From Sphingobacterium composti (GTDB lineage Bacteria; Bacteroidota; Bacteroidia; Sphingobacteriales; Sphingobacteriaceae): a stretch of DNA of 64,000 nt. The position numbers and the translations under genes are program-made. The DNA lies in assembly GCF_009829075.1 (NCBI RefSeq), contig NZ_WUQZ01000003.1, forward strand, positions 1 through 64,000. Direction: 5' to 3'. Within the stretch, counting starts at the first letter, position 1. Every line of letters starts with the position of its first letter. The notes beneath the pieces were generated by a model, which worked only from the letters and a program-made list of their open reading frames with translations, was not told the origin of the DNA and searched no databases. Shown here in pieces: positions 10,225 through 17,942 of this stretch.

Positions 10225-11784
10225 ATGAAAAGATTACATATATACATCGGAATAATGCTAGCCCTGCTAGCAAGTTCGTGTGGTAAAGAATGGCTAAAAG
10301 TTACTCCAGTCGATAACATGTCAGGAACAAACTACTGGCAAACTGAAGAGGATGTCGAGATGTTTGTACGGGGTATTTATAATAGGTTTAGAGATGCGAC
10401 GATGGATATGTCTTATTTTCCTGCAACTGGGGATTTGAGATGTGCACCTGTAGTAATTAATCAGGGATCATTAGCTAGTGGCAATAATGAATATAATTGG
10501 ATGCGTGAGATTAGGTTCAACAATTTGAAAGCAATTTTTTCTCAATATACTAATTGGAGCAGGGACTGGGGATATAACAATGATTTTTTTGGGATGAATC
10601 AAATTAGTAATTGGAATAGAATGTATAAAGTTATTGGTACAGCAAATATTGCGCAATACGAATTAGCTCAAATAAAGGATGGCGTACTAACTGATGCTCG
10701 AAAAGCCCAATATACAGCTGAAGCCGCTTTTATGCGCAATCTTAGCTACTTTTTTCTCGTGCGCACATTTGGTGACGTGCCATATTACACAGAGGCTTAT
10801 CATTCTGCGGCATTAGGAAGAACAAATATGTTGGTGGTATTGCAAAATATCCATGCAGACATGGAGGCGCACTATAAAAACTTGCCATGGACGCAAACTG
10901 ATGCAACAGAAATAGGTAATCGCGCTATGCGAGGATCAGCTTTAGCATTAATGATGCATATTAATATGTGGTTAGCAGGGTTTTCAGAGGCTAATAAAGA
11001 GCAATATTACTCAAAAGCCGCAGAATGGGGTAAAGAATTGATGGAACAGAATGAAGGTTCTTATGCATTGTTACCGCTTGAAAGTACTAAAGAAATCTTT
11101 AAAGGGCGTACGAAAGAAGGTTTGTTTGAGATTACGCAGAACTTTAATTACGGTGAATTATTTCATCTTTCGGCTATGTACGCAGATAATTTTTTACGAT
11201 ATCCCTACAAATCACTAATAAGCCGTGTAACAGAATCTTACCTTTCTTATCAGCCGTCATTTATGCAGAAAATGTATCCAGTAGGCGCTGTAGATCAACG
11301 TACAGAAGTTTGGTTTGAAAAGGAAAACTTGTATGCTACCGATGGAAGATTTGTCGTTTTAAAGACTGCAAATATTTTCTCTGAAGAAGGTGAAAATAAT
11401 AATCCCGATGACAATCAAATAGTGTTTAGGTATGCTGATGCTATCTTATTAAGAGCGGAGGCTTTAGCAGAATTGGGAGGAGCTGCCAATGAGGCACAAG
11501 CTATAACATTAGTCAATATGATTCGTACTCGTGCTAAAGCAACATTAGCAGCGGGCTTATCGGGAAAGGAACTAAAAGATTTTATATGGTGGGAAAGAGT
11601 ACGTGAGTTGTTAGGTGAAGGACATTATTTCTATGATCTAGTACGTACTAAAAAGGTTCTAGATGCTAATTACTGTAATCCTATACCTATTGACAATTTT
11701 TATAGAGGTGCTTGGACTTGGCCAATCGACAAAGCAGCATTAAACAATAACCCAGGGATGACTTTAAATACATTCTGGAACTAA
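10225..11784 (+). CDS. SusD/RagB-like substrate-binding lipoprotein
   Basis: The protein has 519 residues with lipobox ASSC near residue 19. The N-terminal SusD part includes DNMSGTNYWQTEEDVEMFV, which is common in this family, and YTAEAAFMRNLSYFFLVRTFGDVP in the TPR-like region. The C-terminal part has FRYADAILLRAEALAELGG, MIRTRAK and WERVRELLGEGHYFYDLVR. It is the surface lid of the preceding SusC. It differs clearly from the SusD at 3781-5322, so the two pairs probably bind different ligands or different parts of one ligand (inference). Confidence 0.93.
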   Translation: MKRLHIYIGIMLALLASSCGKEWLKVTPVDNMSGTNYWQTEEDVEMFVRGIYNRFRDATMDMSYFPATGDLRCAPVVINQGSLASGNNEYNWMREIRFNNLKAIFSQYTNWSRDWGYNNDFFGMNQISNWNRMYKVIGTANIAQYELAQIKDGVLTDARKAQYTAEAAFMRNLSYFFLVRTFGDVPYYTEAYHSAALGRTNMLVVLQNIHADMEAHYKNLPWTQTDATEIGNRAMRGSALALMMHINMWLAGFSEANKEQYYSKAAEWGKELMEQNEGSYALLPLESTKEIFKGRTKEGLFEITQNFNYGELFHLSAMYADNFLRYPYKSLISRVTESYLSYQPSFMQKMYPVGAVDQRTEVWFEKENLYATDGRFVVLKTANIFSEEGENNNPDDNQIVFRYADAILLRAEALAELGGAANEAQAITLVNMIRTRAKATLAAGLSGKELKDFIWWERVRELLGEGHYFYDLVRTKKVLDANYCNPIPIDNFYRGAWTWPIDKAALNNNPGMTLNTFWN

Positions 11785-11805
11785 TTTACAGTAAAGATTA
11801 TAAAC

Positions 11806-12525
11806 ATGAAAAATTACATTTTATTGTTTCTGGTGTCACTTTTATCACTAATGACGATTATCTCCTGCGAAAAAAGTGCATATATAGATTCTGGGGTATT
11901 TACAAATAATTACCCAGGGAATCATTATGATTATCTAAAATCAAGACCTGAGTTGTTTGATTCCTTGACTAAGATTATTGATCTAGCAGGTCTAAAAGAC
12001 GTTGTGAATAAACCTAACACTACCTTTTTTGTACCATCGGATTATACTATTCGAAAATCTGTAGAACAACTCAATCAGGTATTATATATCGCGGGTCGTG
12101 ATACGGTTAAGAATTTAAGTGAGGTTAACCCTTTGGTGTGGAAGGAGTTTTTGCAAATCTACCTATTTAATGGTGTGCGTCTGTTAAATGATTATCCACA
12201 ATTGGATACAAATAAGATGGATGTTTTCCCTGGACAAGGATTTGTGTCTATTGGCAATAATAATATGAATATAGGTGTGCTGTATAATGACGTAACAAAT
12301 GAGCGGGATGGCGTCAAGCAAACTGTTCAGTATGCAGGATATAGACAATTATACCTGTCATCTGTAGACATCACAAATCTATTTGGACAAATGATTAATG
12401 CGCCGGTGGCTACTTCCAATTTAAAGACGAGCAATGGGGTGCTACATGTACTGAATTTTACAAAGCATAGTTTTGGATTTTCATCGGATTATTTTGCAGG
12501 TCGGGCATTTAGTATGATGAATTAA
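11806..12525 (+). CDS. Fasciclin (FAS1)-domain lipoprotein
   Basis: The protein has 239 residues with a lipobox (TIISC near residue 21). The FAS1-like domain spans about 40-225: LFDSLTKIIDLAGLKDVV, then NTTFFVPSDYTIRKSV (H1-like), and near the end NLKTSNGVLHVLNF (H2-like; the NGVLHV motif is a good match). It occupies the same place in the second SusC/SusD module as the FAS1 lipoprotein at 5337-6011 does in the first. It likely acts as an adhesion or scaffold part of the surface complex. The domain call is well supported by the H2 motif. Confidence 0.82.
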   Translation: MKNYILLFLVSLLSLMTIISCEKSAYIDSGVFTNNYPGNHYDYLKSRPELFDSLTKIIDLAGLKDVVNKPNTTFFVPSDYTIRKSVEQLNQVLYIAGRDTVKNLSEVNPLVWKEFLQIYLFNGVRLLNDYPQLDTNKMDVFPGQGFVSIGNNNMNIGVLYNDVTNERDGVKQTVQYAGYRQLYLSSVDITNLFGQMINAPVATSNLKTSNGVLHVLNFTKHSFGFSSDYFAGRAFSMMN

Positions 12526-12538
12526 TAATAGTAAAGAC

Positions 12539-14128
12539 ATGAAAATTACGATAAATCAAAATAATAAATTGTGGATACTGTTGGTAATTCTACTCACCAG
12601 TTCGTGTAAGGATCTTCCTATTGGTGAAAATCCATATGATGGTGGGCAACCTCCATTGGGAATCAAGTTTGAGTTTTTGAACCGTAAACTTGATGCGGTA
12701 CGTCCGAACGATAATGTGACTGTAAATATTAGAGGGATTGGGAGTCAGACACTAGCATCATTGACAGCATTTATAAATGAACAAAAAGCAGAGGTTATAG
12801 CTGTCTCTGACTCAACTATGACGTTGAAAGTTCCAGAAAAAGTGAGTTCTGGAATCGTTAAACTCTTGGTAGATAATCAAGTGTTTTATGGGCCAAGAGT
12901 GCCTATAGAGGGAAAAACCAAAGTCGATGCTTTTTTCTCTACAGGTAGAGGATTTAATGGCACGGTGTATTCTTTGATGTTACATAATAGCAATTATTAT
13001 GTAGGTGGAAGTTTCAGAAATTATAAAAATGAAGCTGAAGTAAACAAAACATTTCGAAACGGATTACATATCATTAATCAGAATGGAGATAGTCAAGGGA
13101 ATTCATTTGGGCGTGGGGTAGAGTTTGGTCTAGTCAGGGGAATAAAGCAATTAAGTGATGGAAGATTTATAGTTAATGGAGACTTCTCTGAATTTAACAA
13201 AAAAGAGGCTGCAGGCGTAACAATTTTAAACTCGAATGGAGAAGTTAATACCATGGTAGTGGATGTCGTTAACTCCGATCCATCTAAGCCTGCTGATGGT
13301 AAAGATACTGTCTCCATTTTCAATGGTCAATTTCTTGGTACGGTTGCAAATGTCTATCCCGTAAAAGATAAAGAACAGATAATAGCCGTAGGAAATTTCA
13401 ACTTCCATTCACAGATTGATTATCGGTTTTCAACTAAAAATATTAGAGCATACAACTATACTCGTGTGGGCAATGTAGCAAGAGTATCACTAAATGGAAA
13501 ATTAGACTCTGCTTTCCAATTTAATAATGTAGGATTAAATGGTGCAATGGTAGGAAGTGCACAATTGTCTAATGGTAAGATTATTATTGTTGGCGGATTC
13601 ACTTCTTATAATAATCAAGCAGCACGTAATATCGTGGTTATAAATGAAAACGGAACTATAGATCAAACTTTTGCTGGATCGGGCGCAAATAATTGGATCG
13701 AATCTATTCACTATAATCCTACCACGAAGAAGATAGGTTTAGCTGGACGATTCACAGAGTACAACGGTCAAAAAGTTAATGGTGCAGTTATATTAAATGA
13801 AGACGGAAGCATTGATAATACATTTAAACTCGGAGACACAGAAGGTAAATTTCCCAATTTCATTTATTTACTAAATAATGGGAAAGTCTTTGTTGCGGGA
13901 TCTTTTAACAAATATATGGGTATAAATAGGAATCCATTTTTGATACTTGAAAAGGATGGAGAAGCAATTCAGGACTATAATAATCTAGGAGGATTTTCTG
14001 GATTTGTATATAGTGCCATCGAAACTACATCAAGTGAACGTTTCCCAGCGCTTCTTATAGGAGGTTTATTCACCACCATAGAAGGAATAAACGCAGGATG
14101 CATCATGCGCCTTGAGATTAAAAACTAA
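12539..14128 (+). CDS. Lipoprotein with TIG-like N-terminal domain and delta-60-like repeats (DUF5008-like)
   Basis: The protein has 529 residues with lipobox LLTSSC. After a short linker, about residues 40-125 form a TIG/IPT-like beta domain (VRPNDNVTVNIRGIG, MTLKVPEKVSSGIVKLLVD). From about 150 to the end, short repeats recur: GRFIVNGDFSEFN, GKIIIVGGFTSYNN, KIGLAGRFTEYNG, GKVFVAGSFNKYMG. Each is followed by a line such as INENGTIDQTF. These are delta-60-type repeats, expected to fold as a beta-propeller. Propellers of this kind usually bind and do not catalyse. The N-terminal part resembles DUF5008 as I remember that family. It probably serves as a surface-exposed recognition module of the second SusC/SusD system. 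Confidence 0.75.
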   Translation: MKITINQNNKLWILLVILLTSSCKDLPIGENPYDGGQPPLGIKFEFLNRKLDAVRPNDNVTVNIRGIGSQTLASLTAFINEQKAEVIAVSDSTMTLKVPEKVSSGIVKLLVDNQVFYGPRVPIEGKTKVDAFFSTGRGFNGTVYSLMLHNSNYYVGGSFRNYKNEAEVNKTFRNGLHIINQNGDSQGNSFGRGVEFGLVRGIKQLSDGRFIVNGDFSEFNKKEAAGVTILNSNGEVNTMVVDVVNSDPSKPADGKDTVSIFNGQFLGTVANVYPVKDKEQIIAVGNFNFHSQIDYRFSTKNIRAYNYTRVGNVARVSLNGKLDSAFQFNNVGLNGAMVGSAQLSNGKIIIVGGFTSYNNQAARNIVVINENGTIDQTFAGSGANNWIESIHYNPTTKKIGLAGRFTEYNGQKVNGAVILNEDGSIDNTFKLGDTEGKFPNFIYLLNNGKVFVAGSFNKYMGINRNPFLILEKDGEAIQDYNNLGGFSGFVYSAIETTSSERFPALLIGGLFTTIEGINAGCIMRLEIKN

Positions 14129-14148
14129 TACTTATTAAGCAGATAGTC

Positions 14149-15894
14149 ATGATAATAGCAAATAAATATTTCATCAAATGCTTCCTTCTAGGGGTAGCAC
14201 TCTCTTTGGGGTTAATTTCATGTAATGAAGATTTTAAAAACATCCTTAAAGAAGATTACGGAACTACTAACGTAAATCAAACTAAAAGCAAGGTTCTTTT
14301 GGTTGTAGTAGATGGTGTTCGGGGGCAGGCTATTACCGATATAGATACACTCAACTTACGTTTTATAGCACGAAATTCACTCTATTCGCACAACTCTTTT
14401 GGAGATAATAAAGTCGAAGAATATACCCGTGAAGTAGGATTAGCCAATATTATGACAGGGGTCAAATTTGATAAACACGGTATTGATGGGAATAAATTGG
14501 AAGCCATTAAACTAGATAAAGCTCCAACGTTTATAAATAGACTTAAATCAAATATCGCTGATTTTACAAGTGAGGCTTATACGAGTTCGGAGGATGTCCA
14601 AAACTTCTTATTTAAACAGGATGTGAAGGAAAGTAAATTGCTAAATTCAGATACAGAAGTTGTGAATCAAGTGGTTGAAGCTTTGAAAAAAACGAATTCA
14701 AGTTTGGTAGTAGCACATTTGAAAAATCCCAATACAGTAGGAAAACAATCTTCGTTCGAGTCAAATAATCCAAGCTATGTCAAATCTATTGTTGATCTGG
14801 ATAAGCAAATAAAAGCCATGATTGACGTATTGAGTACTAGACCTGATTACAATAATGAAAAGTGGTTGGTTGTCTTAACATCATCTATAGGTGGAGGGAT
14901 TGCTAATGATTTAACCAGTGATGACAAAACAGCTTTTGGAGATTCAAAACAAAATACATTCACTTATTTCTATTCTCCTCAATTTGGACGTCGCTTTATT
15001 GTAAAACCAAATACGAATAACATTCCATTTCAAGGAACTGCAATGCGTGTGAATAATAGAGATGAACAAAGAAATGCAACCTCAGCTCGTCTTTTAGATG
15101 AAACAAAATTAAATATAACTGAAAAGGATAATGTAACTATAACCTTTTTCTATAAGCAAACGTCCTTAAACTGGTGGTTTTGGTGGACTCCAATGATTCA
15201 AAAATGGCGCGGATGGAATAATGGTAGTGTAGCTGGATATATTATTTATAACGCCTATGATGGTAAAATTGGCATAGACTGGTTTAAAGATAAAAGAATG
15301 GTGTCTGCGAACACCATAAGTGATGGCCCCCGTTGGTATGCAATAACAATAGTTTTCGATAGGACAGCCAAGAAGATTAGAATGTTTATTGATGGAAAAC
15401 TGTCAGCCGAGCAAGATCTCGAACCCGTCAATTTGAGCAATATAGAACCATTTGTAATAGGAAGAAGTATGTCCGCTCATGATAATAATGATTCGGATAT
15501 ATTATTGTGTAATCTGCAGTTTTATAATGTAGCAATGCCAAATGAAGATGTCGAGAAATATGCAAAATTAGCGGTAGTGGATGAGGAAAGTTCTCCATAT
15601 TATGAAAATTTAGTTGGTTATTGGCCATTTTATGGTGATGAAGGAAAATCTGAGGTCGAAGATGTTACGGGAAGAGCTGGAAATTTGACCCTATTTAATA
15701 AAATTGAATGGTATAATTTCTCTGATCCTGCAGGTTATGTCTTACCAACATTTAATGAGGATACATACCGTATTGTTCCGAATACCGTTGATATTTCTAT
15801 GGCTATCATGCAGTGGTATGGTTTAATTCCAAATAGTAGTTGGGGGCTTGAAAGTAAAGCATGGAGTTTCCCATACAAAGTTTTTGAGTTTTAA
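14149..15894 (+). CDS. Alkaline-phosphatase-fold lipoprotein with LamG-like domain, catalytic residues apparently lost
   Basis: The protein has 581 residues with lipobox GLISC. Residues 48-250 follow the type I phosphodiesterase/alkaline-phosphatase fold: LLVVVDGVRG with Asp55, then IMTGVKFDKHGI where active family members have the (V)TG...HGI motif. The nucleophile Thr position appears to be Arg94. The metal-binding PDxxGH motif reads PNTVGK (194-199) and the SDHG motif reads SSIG (245-248). Only Asp55 is kept, so I expect no hydrolase activity. About residues 300-475 form a LamG/concanavalin-like sandwich, followed by a C-terminal region resembling DUF4983. A similar protein lies two genes downstream (17943-19754). 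Likely role: carbohydrate or glycoconjugate binding at the cell surface. The motif alignment was made by eye. Confidence 0.72.
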   Translation: MIIANKYFIKCFLLGVALSLGLISCNEDFKNILKEDYGTTNVNQTKSKVLLVVVDGVRGQAITDIDTLNLRFIARNSLYSHNSFGDNKVEEYTREVGLANIMTGVKFDKHGIDGNKLEAIKLDKAPTFINRLKSNIADFTSEAYTSSEDVQNFLFKQDVKESKLLNSDTEVVNQVVEALKKTNSSLVVAHLKNPNTVGKQSSFESNNPSYVKSIVDLDKQIKAMIDVLSTRPDYNNEKWLVVLTSSIGGGIANDLTSDDKTAFGDSKQNTFTYFYSPQFGRRFIVKPNTNNIPFQGTAMRVNNRDEQRNATSARLLDETKLNITEKDNVTITFFYKQTSLNWWFWWTPMIQKWRGWNNGSVAGYIIYNAYDGKIGIDWFKDKRMVSANTISDGPRWYAITIVFDRTAKKIRMFIDGKLSAEQDLEPVNLSNIEPFVIGRSMSAHDNNDSDILLCNLQFYNVAMPNEDVEKYAKLAVVDEESSPYYENLVGYWPFYGDEGKSEVEDVTGRAGNLTLFNKIEWYNFSDPAGYVLPTFNEDTYRIVPNTVDISMAIMQWYGLIPNSSWGLESKAWSFPYKVFEF

Positions 15895-15917
15895 TAAGGC
15901 AATTTAATAAGACTATT

Positions 15918-17930
15918 ATGAATAGATATATAAAATTTTTAGGATTATCATTTGCGGTATTTTTGACTATTGCCTGTAAAAAGGCGAGCTATGATTTTCA
16001 AGACGGATGGCAGAAGGGAGAAGAGCAGGGAATCAATCCGCAAGATAGCAGCTTGACATACGTAGATAGATCGAAATACGATAAGGCAAGGCTATTTCCA
16101 GGACTGGTTGGAGAAACTGTAAAGCGTGTTCAAGACACAAGTGTAACGTTAAATTTGGACTATCGATATATTAGCTATTATGATTTGAAAGTTCAAGAAG
16201 TACCACAACCCATTTTTAGTGTAGGATTATACGCACCAGCAGGGGAAAATATTAAAATTGTAGTTCCAGAAGGTATCAATGGACTTACCATTCAAATTGG
16301 GCCACATGGGTATAATTTGGATAACGACAATGAGCCTATCACGAATCGTGATGATGTTGTAAGTACTTCGAAGGCTCTTTTTCCGGGGACGAATTATATA
16401 CGAAATCCATATGGAGGATTAATTTGGATTCTTTCGACAATTGCTATCAAAAATACTGTCTCACTTACCTTTAGCAATGTTGTACGTACATCGGATTATA
16501 TCATGGATGTTTCCAATCAGGAGCAATGGTTAAGGGATGTCGAAGCAAACGATGTTCCTTGGCTAGAATTGCGTTCTAAGCGTGTTATTTTTACTGTTCC
16601 TCGTTCTTTAGTTTTACAATATAAAAGTGAGCTAAATGTAAAAGAGGCTTTAACCAAGTGGAAACAAATTTATGAAGAGGATTTCTATAAATGGATGGGA
16701 TTGACTGCTAATAATACAGATCCTAAGAACAGCTTTCCAGAGCTTCCAGAGCGGGCGGTATTAGATATACAATTGTTGAAGCCCTACTACTCTCTACATG
16801 GGTCTCCTTGGGTAGCCTATATGGATAAATATTGGATGACTCAATTGGCTTCAGGAGACAAGTTATTAAAGGATTCGATAAGCACTATTATGCCTGTATA
16901 TCATGCTTCGGGTCATAATTATCAGATGTGGCGCGCCTGGAATTGGGGGGCACTCCAAGAAGTTACGAGTAATTTATTCGCATTTAAGGCAGCCAAGCGT
17001 GTAGGGATTCCAATTACTACTGTTTCTGATGAGGTAAGACGAATTATTATAAAATCATTATTATATGCAGAGAGAAACACAAAGAAAGATTTCAATAATT
17101 CTTTTAATGATGGAGAAGATGGCTACCATAGGTTAACACCTTTCCTTCAAATTTTCGAAAAAGTCAAAGGTAAGAATGGTGAGTCAGGTTGGGATTTTAT
17201 GACCAAATTATATACAGATGCACGGAATACCAATATTGCATTTTTCGTTGACGCAGCGAAGATAGATTATTTCTACCGCTCCTTATGTGCATTTACTGGT
17301 CAAGATTATGGTCAATTTATGGATGCATGGGGAATTAAAGTTAGTCTGTCAGCGAGAAATAGTATGCGTATAGCTTTTCCGCCGTTACAAAAGGCTATAT
17401 GGACTTATAATCCTCTAACAGGTACAGGTGGAGATGAAGCGATTGCTGCGGAATATGATTTAAGGGCATCGGATTTCAAGTGGTCCACAAATATGATTAC
17501 GGCGACTAATGAATCAATAGGTAAGATAGAAGCGTTGTTTGATGGCCAATCTAACACGTACTGGCATACATGTTGGGAAAATTGTTCAAAAAACACTACA
17601 GCATCGGAATCTGAGCCTACTTATTTGGACCTAGATATGCAAGAGGTTAAGACTTTTAGAGGAGTTTATTTACAAAACAGACAAGGGGCAACTTATAGGA
17701 ACAAAGCTATTGTTTATACAAAAGATGCGGAAGATGGGGCTTGGACAAAACAAGGAGAACTTATTCTTGCTGAAGATAGAGATGATCCGACTAGGGATGC
17801 TCGGAAAGAGTTGAAATTTTCACAACTTATTCAAGCGCGTTATATCAGATTTGCTTTCACAGAAAATAATTTTGATGGTAATGCTCATACAGCGATTGCA
17901 GAAGCAGGAGCATTCTATTCACCAAATTAA
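15918..17930 (+). CDS. M60-like (enhancin-type) lipoprotein with discoidin domain; HExxH motif altered to HASGH
   Basis: The protein has 670 residues with lipobox LTIAC. The middle part (about 100-450) matches the peptidase M60 family. The metal-binding region reads YHASGHNYQMW, then GALQEVTSNLF. His329, His333 and the distant Glu348 are in place, but the catalytic Glu of HExxH is Ala330 (codon gct). The usual M60 motif is HExGH. The C-terminal 160 residues resemble an F5/8 type C (discoidin) carbohydrate-binding domain: IEALFDGQSNTYWHT, PTYLDLDMQEV, ARYIRFAFTENN. Active M60 enzymes cleave O-glycosylated proteins such as mucins. This copy should bind zinc and substrate but not cleave. It lies between the two degenerate phosphatase-fold proteins. 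Confidence 0.8.
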   Translation: MNRYIKFLGLSFAVFLTIACKKASYDFQDGWQKGEEQGINPQDSSLTYVDRSKYDKARLFPGLVGETVKRVQDTSVTLNLDYRYISYYDLKVQEVPQPIFSVGLYAPAGENIKIVVPEGINGLTIQIGPHGYNLDNDNEPITNRDDVVSTSKALFPGTNYIRNPYGGLIWILSTIAIKNTVSLTFSNVVRTSDYIMDVSNQEQWLRDVEANDVPWLELRSKRVIFTVPRSLVLQYKSELNVKEALTKWKQIYEEDFYKWMGLTANNTDPKNSFPELPERAVLDIQLLKPYYSLHGSPWVAYMDKYWMTQLASGDKLLKDSISTIMPVYHASGHNYQMWRAWNWGALQEVTSNLFAFKAAKRVGIPITTVSDEVRRIIIKSLLYAERNTKKDFNNSFNDGEDGYHRLTPFLQIFEKVKGKNGESGWDFMTKLYTDARNTNIAFFVDAAKIDYFYRSLCAFTGQDYGQFMDAWGIKVSLSARNSMRIAFPPLQKAIWTYNPLTGTGGDEAIAAEYDLRASDFKWSTNMITATNESIGKIEALFDGQSNTYWHTCWENCSKNTTASESEPTYLDLDMQEVKTFRGVYLQNRQGATYRNKAIVYTKDAEDGAWTKQGELILAEDRDDPTRDARKELKFSQLIQARYIRFAFTENNFDGNAHTAIAEAGAFYSPN

Positions 17931-17942
17931 TACGAAAGAGTA

